Shown: positions 54,773 to 63,502, counted from the stretch's first letter. The stretch: 64,000 bases of DNA from Nocardioides coralli (GCF_019880385.1 NZ_CP082273.1:1798001-1862000); one strand, 5' to 3'. The notes: a model not told the origin generated them from the sequence alone. Translations and numbers: made by a program.

Positions 54773-55645
54773 GTGCCCCGCGAGATCGCCCTCCTCACCA
54801 ACCCCACCGCGGGCAAGGGGAGGGGAGCCGCGGCGCGCGGCGTGGTGCTGCCGCGGCTGGAGGCCGCCGGCTTCCGGGTCCGCGACCTGCAGGGGACCGA
54901 TGTCGACGTGGCCCTCGACCTCGCCCGGTCCGCGGTCGCCGACGGGGTGTGGGCGCTCGTGGTGTGCGGCGGCGACGGGATGGTCCACCTGGGCGTGCAG
55001 GCGGTGGCCGGGACCGACACCCACCTCGGCATCGTGCCGACCGGCACCGGCAACGACGTCGCTCGCTACCTCGACCTGCCGCGCAAGGACCCGGCGGCGG
55101 CCGCTGACCGGGTCGTCGCCGCGACGCCGCGACGGATCGACCTGGCGCGCAGCGGTTCGCGCTACTTCGTGACCGTCCTGGCGGCCGGCTTCGACGCGAT
55201 CGTCAACGAGCGTGCCAACCGGATGACGTGGCCCAAGGGGCAGATGCGCTACAACCTGGCCACGCTGGCAGAGCTGCGCACCTTTGAGCCGCTGCCCTAC
55301 GAGATCGAGCTCGACGGCCAGTCGCGGCGTACGGACGCGATGCTGGTCGCCGTCGGCAACGGACCGTCCTTCGGCGGCGGCCTGCGGATCACCGAGGGGG
55401 CGCTGCTCGACGACGGGCTCCTCGACGTCGTGATCATCAAGCCCATGAGCAAACCGGCCCTGGTGCGCACCTATCCCAAGCTGTTCCGGGGCACCCACGT
55501 GACCCACCCGCAGTACGAGCACCACCGGGTGCGCACCGTCACCGTCGCGGCCCCGGGCATCGTGTCCTACGCCGACGGCGAGCGCTTCGGGGCGCTGCCG
55601 CTGACCATCACCTGCGAACCAGGAGCACTGAGCGTCCTTGCCTGA
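54773..55645 (+). CDS. Diacylglycerol kinase-like lipid kinase
   Basis: 290 residues of the DagK/YegS/sphingosine-kinase superfamily. ALLTNPTAGKGRG is the nucleotide site, CGGDGMVHLGV the GGDG motif, and GIVPTGTGNDVARYL the second conserved motif. C-terminal beta domain with GGGLRITEGALLDDGLLDVVI. Phosphorylates a lipid, likely diacylglycerol; exact substrate inferred. Located at the membrane interface. Overlaps helY by 8 bases. Confidence 0.93.
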   Translation: MPREIALLTNPTAGKGRGAAARGVVLPRLEAAGFRVRDLQGTDVDVALDLARSAVADGVWALVVCGGDGMVHLGVQAVAGTDTHLGIVPTGTGNDVARYLDLPRKDPAAAADRVVAATPRRIDLARSGSRYFVTVLAAGFDAIVNERANRMTWPKGQMRYNLATLAELRTFEPLPYEIELDGQSRRTDAMLVAVGNGPSFGGGLRITEGALLDDGLLDVVIIKPMSKPALVRTYPKLFRGTHVTHPQYEHHRVRTVTVAAPGIVSYADGERFGALPLTITCEPGALSVLA

Positions 55646-58424
55646 CGACCACGGACCGGCCGCGGCGTACGCCGCCGACCGGCGCCGCCGGGCCTACCCG
55701 GTCTTCCACGAGTTCTCCGGCCTCTACTCCTTCGGCCTCGACGACTTCCAGGTCCGCGCCTGCCACGAGATCGAGGACGGCCGCGGCGTCCTCGTCGCGG
55801 CTCCGACCGGGTCGGGCAAGACCATCGTCGGCGAGTTCGCCATCCACCTGGCGCTCGCGACCGGGCGCAAGTGCTTCTACACGACCCCGATCAAGGCGCT
55901 GTCCAACCAGAAGTTCCACGACCTCGTCGCGCGCTACGGCGAGGACCAGGTCGGGCTGCTCACCGGTGACCACACCGTCAACGGGGAGGCGCCGGTGGTC
56001 GTGATGACGACCGAGGTGCTGCGCAACATGATCTACGCCGGCTCCCGCACCTTGCTGGGCCTCGGGTTCGTGGTGATGGACGAGGTGCACTACCTCGCCG
56101 ACCGGGCCCGGGGAGCGGTGTGGGAGGAGATCATCATCCACGTCCCCGAGTCGGTGGCCCTGGTGTCGCTGTCCGCCACGGTCTCCAACGCCGAGGAGTT
56201 CGGGGAGTGGCTGACCGAGGTCCGCGGCGAGGTCACGACCATCGTCGAGGAGCGGCGGCCGGTCCCGCTCTACCAGCACGTGATGGCGGGTCGGAAGCTG
56301 CTCGACCTGTTTGCCGCCTCCGACGTCGACGCCGCGGCCGGCTTCGTGCGGGAGGGCACGCCGGTCAACCGGGAGCTGGAACGGCTCGCTCGCGACGACT
56401 GGGCCAGCCACCGGGTGCGCGACCGGCGCTCGCCCAAGCAGTCGCGGGGCCGCGGGAGCGACAACCGCCGCCCGGTCGGCAACGGCCGCCGGGTCTGGGT
56501 GCCGAGTCGGGTGGACGTCGTCGACCGCCTCGAGCGCGAGGGACTGCTGCCGGCCATCAACTTCATCTTCAGCCGGGTCGGCTGCGACGCGGCAGTGACC
56601 CAGTGCCTCGCGGCGGGGGTCAGGCTCACCACGCCCGAGGAGCGCGACGCCATCTTCGCGTTCGTCGAGGATTCCTGCCGGCACCTGCCGGAGGAGGACC
56701 TCCACGTCCTCGGCTACCACGACTTCCTCGACGGGCTCACCCGTGGCGTGGCGGCCCACCACGCCGGGCTGCTGCCGACGTTCAAGGAGATCGTCGAGCA
56801 GCTCTTCGTGCGGGGGCTGTGCAAAGTGGTGTTCGCGACCGAGACCCTGGCGCTGGGCATCAACATGCCCGCCCGCACCGTCGTGATCGAGAAGCTGACG
56901 AAGTGGGACGGCGAGACCCACGCCGACATCACGCCGGGGCAGTACACCCAGCTCACCGGACGTGCCGGCCGGCGTGGGCTCGACGTCGAGGGGCACGCGG
57001 TCGTGCTGTGGCAGCCGGGCATGAACCCCCGAGAGCTCGCCGGGCTCGCCTCCACCCGCACCTACCCGCTCCGGTCGAGCTTCGCGCCGTCCTACAACAT
57101 GGCCGCCAATCTCGTGCACCAGTTCGGCCGGGAGCGGTCGCGGGAGCTGCTGGAGCAGTCGTTCGCCCAGTTCCAGGCCGACCGCGCCGTGGTGGGGCTC
57201 GCCCGCAAGCTGAGGAAGAGCGACGACGCCCTCAGCGGCTACGCCGAGGCCGCCACCTGCCACCTCGGCGACTTCATGGAGTACGCCGGGCTGCGCCGCC
57301 GGATCTCCGAGGTCGAGAAGGCAGCCGCCCGGGAGCGGAAGGCCGACCAGCGCGCAGAGGCGGCCGAGTCGGTGCGGCGGCTGCGGCCCGGCGACGTGAT
57401 CCGGGTGCCGGCCGGCAAGTTCGCCGGCTGGGCGGTGGTGGTCGACCCCGGGTCGCCGACCGAGGAGCCCCGCCCCTACGTCGTGACCGCGGAGCGGCAG
57501 GCACGTCGACTGGCGATGATCGACTTCCCGCAACCGGTGGAGCCGGCGGCCCGCCTCAAGGTGCCCCGCGGCTTCAACGGGCGCAACCCGCAGATGCGGC
57601 GCGACCTCGCCTCCGCGCTCCGGACCCGGACCCACGACCTGGCGCCCCCGCCCCCCTCCAAGCGCGGCAAGGGCGCGCGTCCCGAGGACGTCGACGACCG
57701 GGTCGCCGAGCTCCGGCAGCGGCTCCGGGAGCACCCGTGCCACGACTGTCCGGAACGGGAGGACCACGCCCGGTGGGCGGAGCGGTGGTTCAAGCTCGAC
57801 CGCGACGCCGCCACCCTGCGCCAACGCATCGAGCGGCGCACCAACACCGTGGCCCGGCAGTTCGACCGGGTCTGCGAGGTGCTCACGGCCCTGGGCTACC
57901 TGGACGGCGACACCGTCACCGAGCGCGGCTCCCACCTGCGCGTCCTCTACTCCGACACCGACCTGCTGGCCGCCGAGTCGCTGCGTCGCGGCCTCTGGGA
58001 CGACCTCGACGCCTCCGAGCTCGCGGCCGCGCTGTCCGTGCTGGCCTTCGAGGCCCGACGCCCGGACGACGCCAGCTCACCGCGACTGCCGGGTGGCCGC
58101 ACCCGCGAGGCCATCGGCGGCATGGTCCGGCTCTGGGGCGAGCTCGACAGCCTCGAGCGCGACCACCGGCTCGACCTGCTGCGGCAGCCCGACCTCGGGT
58201 TCGCGTGGGCCGCGCACCGGTGGGCCGAGGGCGACGAGCTCGACGGCATCCTCACGGTGACCGACCTGGCCGCGGGTGACTTCGTGCGGTGGATGAAGCA
58301 GCTGCTCGACCTGACGGGGCAGGTGGCGGACGCCGCCGGTCCGGGGCCGCTGCGCGAGACCGCCCGTGAGGCGGGGCGGCGCCTGAAGCGGGGCGTCGTG
58401 GCCTACTCGAGCGTCAACGACTGA
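55638..58424 (+). CDS. helY: HelY-type DEAD/DEAH box RNA helicase
   Basis: 928 residues, Ski2/Mtr4-like. Motif I APTGSGKT near residue 55, motif II MDEVHYL (DEVH), SLSATVSN (motif III), and ATETLALGINMPARTV and QLTGRAGRRG in the second RecA domain. The C-terminal ~350 residues form a DSHCT-like helical domain (LWDDLDASELAAALSVLAFEARR). Start TTG 55638 lies inside the dagK end. Rv2092c is the mycobacterial counterpart at the same location. Ends overlapping the convergent secreted protein gene by 22 bases. Confidence 0.94.
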   Translation: MPDDHGPAAAYAADRRRRAYPVFHEFSGLYSFGLDDFQVRACHEIEDGRGVLVAAPTGSGKTIVGEFAIHLALATGRKCFYTTPIKALSNQKFHDLVARYGEDQVGLLTGDHTVNGEAPVVVMTTEVLRNMIYAGSRTLLGLGFVVMDEVHYLADRARGAVWEEIIIHVPESVALVSLSATVSNAEEFGEWLTEVRGEVTTIVEERRPVPLYQHVMAGRKLLDLFAASDVDAAAGFVREGTPVNRELERLARDDWASHRVRDRRSPKQSRGRGSDNRRPVGNGRRVWVPSRVDVVDRLEREGLLPAINFIFSRVGCDAAVTQCLAAGVRLTTPEERDAIFAFVEDSCRHLPEEDLHVLGYHDFLDGLTRGVAAHHAGLLPTFKEIVEQLFVRGLCKVVFATETLALGINMPARTVVIEKLTKWDGETHADITPGQYTQLTGRAGRRGLDVEGHAVVLWQPGMNPRELAGLASTRTYPLRSSFAPSYNMAANLVHQFGRERSRELLEQSFAQFQADRAVVGLARKLRKSDDALSGYAEAATCHLGDFMEYAGLRRRISEVEKAAARERKADQRAEAAESVRRLRPGDVIRVPAGKFAGWAVVVDPGSPTEEPRPYVVTAERQARRLAMIDFPQPVEPAARLKVPRGFNGRNPQMRRDLASALRTRTHDLAPPPPSKRGKGARPEDVDDRVAELRQRLREHPCHDCPEREDHARWAERWFKLDRDAATLRQRIERRTNTVARQFDRVCEVLTALGYLDGDTVTERGSHLRVLYSDTDLLAAESLRRGLWDDLDASELAAALSVLAFEARRPDDASSPRLPGGRTREAIGGMVRLWGELDSLERDHRLDLLRQPDLGFAWAAHRWAEGDELDGILTVTDLAAGDFVRWMKQLLDLTGQVADAAGPGPLRETAREAGRRLKRGVVAYSSVND

Positions 58425-58744
58425 AGCGGGACCACCCAGCCGCGGTCGGGGGGACGCGGGCCGGTGGGACACCGCAGCAGCTGCGTCCCGTGGATCAGGG
58501 GCAGCACGCAGGAGGCCGGGGGTGCGGTGCGCCGTGGTCTGGGGCAGGCATCGAGCGCGGAGCCGCCGACCGGCACGACGCAGCCGGCGCCTGGCTGGGA
58601 GGGAGGCGGGAGCGGCAGCACCCGCGTGCCACGGAGCTCGTCGGCAGGGGGTGCTGGGGGTTCGGCCCCGGGCGCGGCGGCCGATCCCGGGCTCGAGACG
58701 GCCACGACCGCGGCCACCGCGGCGACCACCAGGGCGCGCCTCAT
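58403..58744 (-). CDS. Small secreted protein with VxPL repeats
   Basis: 113 residues. A clean signal peptide (RRALVVAAVAAVVAVSS...SAAA) is followed by a Pro-rich mature part containing four related short segments (RVLPL, CVVPV, CVLPL, WVVPL) spaced 20-30 residues, three with nearby Cys residues (DACP, LRCP). No known domain. Reality is supported by the leader, the -10 box TAGCAT 6 bases upstream and tail-to-tail fit with helY. Confidence 0.65.
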   Translation of the reverse strand: MRRALVVAAVAAVVAVSSPGSAAAPGAEPPAPPADELRGTRVLPLPPPSQPGAGCVVPVGGSALDACPRPRRTAPPASCVLPLIHGTQLLRCPTGPRPPDRGWVVPLQSLTLE

Positions 58745-58750
58745 GGACAG

Positions 58751-58756
58751 ATGCTA
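58751..58756 (-). promoter_or_regulatory. -10 box of the secreted repeat protein (TAGCAT)
   Basis: Minus-strand TAGCAT ends 6 bases before ATG 58744 and overlaps the last codon of the upstream gene. Confidence 0.5.
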
Positions 58757-59410
58757 GAGCGCCGCGGCGATCGCGTCTCCCACCCGGAGGTCCCCGGAGA
58801 CGAGGTTCCACTGCTTCCCGGCGGTGGCGGGGTCCTCGAGCACCGCCGCGATCACCTCGGCCACGTCGGCCCGGGGGATCTCGGCCCGGGCGACGTCGGG
58901 GCCGAGGGCCACCAGGCCCGTGCCCGGCGCGTCGGTCAGACGACCGGGCCGCAGGATCGTCCAGTCGAGTCCGCTCTCGCGCAGGGCCGCGTCGGAGTCG
59001 CGCTTGGCCGCGACGTACGCCGCCCACACCTCGCCGGCGTCGTCGGGCACCGGCTCGTCGACGTTGATCGCGGACACCTGGACGAACCGGTCGATGCCCA
59101 GCTGCTTGGCGGCCTCGATGGAGAGCAGCGAGCCGTCGAGGTCGACGGTCTTCTTGCGCTCGACGTTGCCGTCGGGTCCGCCGCCTGCGGCGAAGACCAC
59201 GGCCCCGCAGCCCTCGAACGCGGAGACGAAGTCGTCCACGTCACCGGCCTCGATGTCGAGGTGGCGGGTGGTGACGCCGGTCGCCTCGAGCTCGGCGGCC
59301 TGGGCCTCCGACCTCACCAGGGCGACGGGCTCGTGGCCCGCGCCGAGCAGCATGGGGTGCAGCAGGCGGGCGATCTGGCCATGGCCTCCGACGACGGCGA
59401 TGCGAGTCAT
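58754..59410 (-). CDS. NAD(P)-binding atypical short-chain reductase
   Basis: 218 residues. IAVVGGHGQIARLLHPMLL is the nucleotide-binding start; CGAVVFAAGGGPDGN and FVQVSAINVDEP (Ser of active region) and the ILRPGRLTD strand match the NmrA/YwnB-like atypical SDR group. ATG 59410 is chosen: TACGGT ends 7 bases before it. A GTG three codons upstream is less likely since it lies inside that box. Possible redox sensor or epimerase; no pathway context. Confidence 0.85.
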   Translation of the reverse strand: MTRIAVVGGHGQIARLLHPMLLGAGHEPVALVRSEAQAAELEATGVTTRHLDIEAGDVDDFVSAFEGCGAVVFAAGGGPDGNVERKKTVDLDGSLLSIEAAKQLGIDRFVQVSAINVDEPVPDDAGEVWAAYVAAKRDSDAALRESGLDWTILRPGRLTDAPGTGLVALGPDVARAEIPRADVAEVIAAVLEDPATAGKQWNLVSGDLRVGDAIAAAL

Positions 59411-59417
59411 GCCACCC

Positions 59418-59423
59418 ACCGTA
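59418..59423 (-). promoter_or_regulatory. -10 box TACGGT fixing the reductase start
   Basis: Minus-strand TACGGT ends 7 bases before ATG 59410, overlapping the alternative GTG start at 59419. Confidence 0.5.
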
Positions 59424-59434
59424 CGTGGGCCGGG

Positions 59435-60358
59435 TCAACGGTCGGCGAGGGTCTCCACGAGGCGGGTCAGGGGTCCTTCCAGGTTGAACTCCTCCGCGAG
59501 GGCCTTGACCAGCTCGGGGTCGCGGGGCTCCCGGGGCAGGGTCGCGTCGTGGTCGTGCAGCTCGATGTCACGGGCGACGGCCACCACCCGGGGGGCGACG
59601 GCGAGGTAGTCGGCGGCGGCCCGGATCTTGCTCCGCGGGTTGGGGCCGAGGTCGGCGTCGGGGTCCTCGGCGGCGGCGAGGATGCCCGACATGTCGCCGA
59701 ACCGCTGGAGCAGTGTCGCGGCGGTCTTCTCGCCGATCCCCGAGACCCCCGGGAGCCCGTCGGAGGCGTCGCCGCGCAGGGTCGCGAAGTCGGCGTACTG
59801 GGCGGCCTCGATGGCGTACTTGTCGCGCACGACCTCGGCGGTGACGCGCTCGTGCCTGCCCACGCCCCGGGCGATGTAGAGGACCCGGACGCCGGCGTCG
59901 TCGTCGACGAGCTGGAAGAGGTCGCGGTCGCCGGTGACGATGTCGACCGGCATCCCGGCACCCGTGGCGAGGGTGCCGATCACGTCGTCGGCCTCGTAGT
60001 GGTCGGCTCCCACGATCGCGATTCCGAGGGCCCCCAAGACGGCGCGGATCACGGGGACCTGCACCTCGAGCGGGTCGGGCACCTCCTCGACGTCGGGCTG
60101 GTCGCCCGGGCGGGCGGCGACGACGCGGTGGGACTTGTAGCTGGGGATCAGGTCGACCCGCCACTGCGGGCGCCAGTCGTTGTCCCAGCAGCAGACCAGG
60201 TGAGTGGGGGAGTACTCACCGACGAGGCGGCTGATGAAGTCGAGCAGCCCGCGCACGGCGTTGACCGGCGTGCCGTTGTCGGCCTTGATCTCCGGGACAC
60301 CGAAGAACGCCCGGAAGTAGAGGGAGGCGGTGTCGAGCAGCATGAGTCGCGTCGTCAC
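59435..60358 (-). CDS. 5'-3' exonuclease (PIN/H3TH, Pol I exonuclease-domain-like)
   Basis: 307 residues of the flap-endonuclease-like family. LMLLDTASLYFRAFFG (metal Asp and clamp Tyr), CCWDNDWRPQWR, YEADDVIGTLA (paired acids) and IVTGDRDLFQLV (further acids), then GLPGVSGIGEKTAATLLQRFG (H3TH DNA clamp). It corresponds to the exonuclease half of DNA polymerase I encoded alone. GTG 60358 has CAGGAT 6 bases upstream. Likely removes RNA primers or repairs flaps. Confidence 0.92.
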   Translation of the reverse strand: MTTRLMLLDTASLYFRAFFGVPEIKADNGTPVNAVRGLLDFISRLVGEYSPTHLVCCWDNDWRPQWRVDLIPSYKSHRVVAARPGDQPDVEEVPDPLEVQVPVIRAVLGALGIAIVGADHYEADDVIGTLATGAGMPVDIVTGDRDLFQLVDDDAGVRVLYIARGVGRHERVTAEVVRDKYAIEAAQYADFATLRGDASDGLPGVSGIGEKTAATLLQRFGDMSGILAAAEDPDADLGPNPRSKIRAAADYLAVAPRVVAVARDIELHDHDATLPREPRDPELVKALAEEFNLEGPLTRLVETLADR

Positions 60359-60364
60359 GCCGGC

Positions 60365-60390
60365 ATCCTGCCACGGCGTGCCACTACGCT
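60365..60390. promoter_or_regulatory. Divergent promoters of the exonuclease and Lrp-family genes
   Basis: Minus-strand CAGGAT (60365-60370, 6 bases from GTG 60358) and plus-strand TACGCT (60385-60390, 7 bases from GTG 60398), 14 bases apart. Confidence 0.5.
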
Positions 60391-60397
60391 GTCGGCC

Positions 60398-60850
60398 GTG
60401 ACCCGCCCTGAGCTCGAGGCGACCGATCGCCGGATCGTGGAGCTGCTCGCCGTCGACGGCCGCATGTCCTACACCGACCTCGGGAAGGCCACCGGGCTGT
60501 CCACCTCGGCGGTGCACCAGCGCGTCAAGCGGCTCGAGCAGCGCGGCCTGATCACCGGGTACGGCGCCACGATCGACCACGACGCCATCGGGCTGCCGCT
60601 CGCGGCCTTCATCTCGGTCACGCCGATCGATCCCGCCCAGCCCGACGACTATCCCGAGAGGTTGCAGGGCATCGAGGAGATCGAGTCGTGCTGGTCGGTC
60701 GCGGGGGAGGAGTCCTACATCCTCAAGGTTCGCGTCGCCACCCCGGCCGATCTCGAGGACCTGCTCGCCCGGGTCCGTGCCGCCGCCAACGTCTCCACCC
60801 GCACCACGATCGTCCTCTCCACGCCGTACGAGAACCGCCCGGTGACGTAG
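60398..60850 (+). CDS. Lrp/AsnC family transcriptional regulator
   Basis: 150 residues. N-terminal helix-turn-helix (ATDRRIVELLAVDGRMSYTDLGKATGLSTSAVHQRVKRLEQRGLI, ~8-55) and C-terminal RAM effector domain (~68-145) with ESCWSVAGEESYILKVRVATPADL. Members respond to amino acids. kamA/kdd lysine genes are less than 3 kb away, so lysine or a product is a candidate ligand; this is inference. Its TAG stop is the outer edge of a palindromic element. Confidence 0.92.
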   Translation: MTRPELEATDRRIVELLAVDGRMSYTDLGKATGLSTSAVHQRVKRLEQRGLITGYGATIDHDAIGLPLAAFISVTPIDPAQPDDYPERLQGIEEIESCWSVAGEESYILKVRVATPADLEDLLARVRAAANVSTRTTIVLSTPYENRPVT

Positions 60851-60922
60851 GGGCGCGCAGTTTCCCCGGTCGGCCGGGGAAACTGTCGGTTGTCAGGGTT
60901 CGCAAACCCGGACAACCGACAG
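60849..60922. repeat. Left inverted palindromic element of the nuclease unit
   Basis: From the stop of the Lrp gene: AGGGG, then a 12-base stem (60858-60869 with 60874-60885, loop TCGG), then an overlapping long hairpin (60883-60894 with 60911-60922, inner GGGTT/AACCC). The sequence from 60857 inward matches the right element in reverse complement at 35 of 41 positions, including a compensatory A-T to G-C change within the stem. Confidence 0.85.
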
Positions 60923-60944
60923 AAGAGCCTGACAACCACGCGGC

Positions 60945-61889
60945 TCAGGCGGCGGTCGGCCGGAACCCGGCACGGATGCGCGCGGCGCAGGCTGCGGGAT
61001 GGCGGAGATCCGCCCACACCAGCCGGATGCAGCGCCACCCCGTGAGCTCGACGATCATCGACTCACGGCGCTTCTCGCGCACCACCGCGTCGGTCACGCT
61101 CTCACCGGGACGTCGGTGCGTCTCGTACTTCACCTTCCCATCGAGCTCGACGAACACCCCGAGCTCCGGCCACGCGAGGTCGACCCGAGCAACGACCCGC
61201 CCCCGGCGGTTGCGGATGGGGTAGTTGGGAATCGGTGTCGGCAGCCGCTGCGACCAGCACATGAAGCGGCCTCGGCTCTCGAGGACCGACTCCGACCGGC
61301 CATCGACGAGCCGCAGGACCAGGTCCGTGTGCAGCGTGTTCGGCCACGACGTCGTGGCGGCGTACCGCGTCCGGAGCTTCTGGACATCGGTGAGGCCCGT
61401 GTGGAGCAGCCAGTCGATCTCGACGACAGCATGCTCCACGTCGGTGAGGGTGGTCAGCTCCAGCGCCGCTCGCGTCGGGCTCATCACCTGTACGCCGGCA
61501 CCCGACCAGACGTCTTCCGGGAGCAGGATGCCGCGGTGCTGCTGGATCCCGGCCTCCTTGCGGCCGGTCTTCTGGTCGGTCCGGGTGAGGTGGACGAGCT
61601 CGGCACTCACGTCCCACAGCGGTGCCCCCCACAGGCCTGCGGCGCTCAGGTGGCTGAGCACGACGTCGGTCCTGGCCTGGGCCGCCGCGGCGACGCAGAG
61701 GAGCGCGTAGCGGCCGCCTTCGTCCAGCTCGTGCCAGGGAGCGGCCGCCGTGTAGGCGCCGTGGCGCACCTTGTGGAGGTTGCCTCGCGCCACCTCGCGA
61801 GCGATGGCGTGGTCGGTCATGCCCTGACCGACCAGCTCGCGGCGGAGGTGGACAGCGGGGAGCCCGTCCAGACGCGCAGGTGCTTGCAT
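60945..61889 (-). CDS. AbiEi-type N-domain / DUF559-type endonuclease-like protein
   Basis: 314 residues. The N-terminal ~60 residues match the AbiEi antitoxin-type winged helix (LRRELVGQGMTDHAIAREVARGNLHKVRHGAYT). A middle domain follows, then a C-terminal Vsr/DUF559-like nuclease core (ARVDLAWPELGVFVELDGKVKYE: Asp, then Glu-x-Asp-Gly-Lys; and RLVWADL). No partner toxin is adjacent. Such genes are numerous in actinobacteria. No clear -10 or ribosome site precedes ATG 61889. It is bracketed by inverted palindromic elements on both sides. Confidence 0.82.
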   Translation of the reverse strand: MQAPARLDGLPAVHLRRELVGQGMTDHAIAREVARGNLHKVRHGAYTAAAPWHELDEGGRYALLCVAAAAQARTDVVLSHLSAAGLWGAPLWDVSAELVHLTRTDQKTGRKEAGIQQHRGILLPEDVWSGAGVQVMSPTRAALELTTLTDVEHAVVEIDWLLHTGLTDVQKLRTRYAATTSWPNTLHTDLVLRLVDGRSESVLESRGRFMCWSQRLPTPIPNYPIRNRRGRVVARVDLAWPELGVFVELDGKVKYETHRRPGESVTDAVVREKRRESMIVELTGWRCIRLVWADLRHPAACAARIRAGFRPTAA

Positions 61890-61976
61890 GCCAGCACCCT
61901 GCCCCGCTGGGCGTCACCCCGGGGCAGCGATCTGGCTGTCTGTGGAGAACCACGGCGCGGCCGGACAGGCGAAGTT

Positions 61977-62048
61977 GCCGGACAAGGGGTGCAGGATCAG
62001 CCGACAACCTGCGGTTTCCCCGGCCGACCGGGGAAACCGCAAACCCCT
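61977..62048. repeat. Right inverted palindromic element of the nuclease unit
   Basis: Reverse-complement partner of the left element. A 13-base stem (62011-62023 with 62028-62040, loop CCGA), an inward GACAACC at 62003-62009, and ACCCCT at 62043-62048 reaching the kamA stop codon. AGGGGT at 61985-61990 can pair with that ACCCCT, enclosing the core hairpin. Confidence 0.85.
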
Positions 62049-63502
62049 CAGTGCGCCTGGAGGGCGGCGGTACGCCGGGAGGCCTCGGCGATCTCGGCGG
62101 CCCGGAGCGCCGACTCGTCGAGCCGGCCGTGCTCGGCCCACCACGCCTGGCCCTCGGCCGGCAGCGTGTGGATCGGGTCGTAGTACTCGTAGGTCCGCGA
62201 CAGGGCCTCGGGGTCGGCGGCCTCGATGGAGGTGCGGTAGTTCTTCGTCCAGTAGGAGATGCCGCGCACCTCGTCGTAGTCGGCGAGCTGGTGCACCCAG
62301 CGCTTCCCGACGAACGGCACGTCACACACGATCCGCGGGGTCGCGAAGCCCGGCAGGTAGCCCATGATGTGGTGCTGCAGCCGCTGCGCGTCGGCGACCG
62401 AGACCCGCCAGTGCTCCGAGAACGGGATCATGTCGCACATGTAGAAGTAGTAGGGCATGATCTGCGCCCCGTCGAGGAGCCGGAAGCACAGGTCGAGCAG
62501 CGCCTCGGGGTCGGCGTTGACGCCGTTGAGCAGCACGCCCTGGTTGCGGACGTCACGGATCCCGGTGTCGAGCATCGCCCGGGCGGCCTTCGCCACCAGC
62601 GGGGTGACCGAGTTGGCGTGGTTGACGTGGGTGTGGATCGCGATCGACACCCCGCGCTCCCGCGCGATGGAGGCGACCCGGCCCATGCCGTCGACCACGT
62701 CGCCCTGCAGCCAGTGCTGGGGGAGACCCATGAGGGCCTTGGTGGCCAGTCGGATGTCGCGGATGTTCTCGACCTCCAGCACCGAGGTCAGGAACGCCTC
62801 GAGCCGGGGCCACGGCATGTTGGCGACGTCACCGCCGGAGACCACGACGTCGCGCACGCTCGGCGTACGTCGCAGGTAGTCGATCATGTCGCCGAGCCGG
62901 TCGTTGGGCTTGCCGACGAACTTGAGCTTGTCGATCTGGGCGGTCGAGTTGCCGACCAGGTCCATGCGCGTGCAGTGGCCGCAGTACTGAGGGCAGGTCG
63001 GCAGCAGCTCGGCCAGCACCTTGGTGGGGTAGCGGTGGGTGAGCCCCTCGGCCACCCACATGTCGTGCTCGTGCAGCGAGTCGCGGGTGGCGTGCGGGTG
63101 GGAGGGCCAGTCGGTACGCCGGTCGCTGAGCACCGGCAGCATGTAGTGCCGGATCGGGTCGGCGTAGAACGCCTCGGTCAGCGACCCGGGGCCGGCCGGC
63201 TCCACGTGCGGGGCCATGGTGTTGAGCATCTGCGGCGGCACCAGCATCGACATGGTCGCCCGCTCGGCCTGGTCGCGCTCGAGGTCCTCGTAGAACCGCT
63301 CGTCGAGCAGGTCGCCCATCAGCTCGCGCAGCTGCTTGAGGTTCTTGACGCAGTGGGCCCGCTGCCACTGCACCGACTCCCACTCCTCGGTCGTCACGTC
63401 GCGCCACCCCGGGAACCGCGTCCAGTCGGGCTCGACCAGCTCGGTCCGGCGGTAGGGGTAGGGCTGGCCGGTCTCGAGTCCGATGGCCGTCTCGATGCTC
63501 AT
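62048..63502 (-). CDS. kamA: Lysine 2,3-aminomutase family radical SAM enzyme
   Basis: 484 residues. Radical-SAM cluster motif CPQYCGHC (CxxxCxxC, ~170), SGGDVANMPWPRLEAFL and the PLP-binding region (C-terminal half with IMPYYFYMCDMIPFSEHWR, a KamA-family hallmark). Converts L-lysine to beta-lysine using SAM, iron-sulfur cluster and PLP. Longer than the clostridial enzyme (~416). ATG 63502 with GGAGG 6-7 bases upstream. Divergent from kdd, an enzyme two steps later in the same route. Confidence 0.92.
   Translation of the reverse strand: MSIETAIGLETGQPYPYRRTELVEPDWTRFPGWRDVTTEEWESVQWQRAHCVKNLKQLRELMGDLLDERFYEDLERDQAERATMSMLVPPQMLNTMAPHVEPAGPGSLTEAFYADPIRHYMLPVLSDRRTDWPSHPHATRDSLHEHDMWVAEGLTHRYPTKVLAELLPTCPQYCGHCTRMDLVGNSTAQIDKLKFVGKPNDRLGDMIDYLRRTPSVRDVVVSGGDVANMPWPRLEAFLTSVLEVENIRDIRLATKALMGLPQHWLQGDVVDGMGRVASIARERGVSIAIHTHVNHANSVTPLVAKAARAMLDTGIRDVRNQGVLLNGVNADPEALLDLCFRLLDGAQIMPYYFYMCDMIPFSEHWRVSVADAQRLQHHIMGYLPGFATPRIVCDVPFVGKRWVHQLADYDEVRGISYWTKNYRTSIEAADPEALSRTYEYYDPIHTLPAEGQAWWAEHGRLDESALRAAEIAEASRRTAALQAH

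Noticed and set aside
60945..61889. Toxin-antitoxin pair based on the AbiEi-like domain
   Set aside because: No AbiEii-type toxin gene is adjacent, and the protein carries its own nuclease-like C-terminus.
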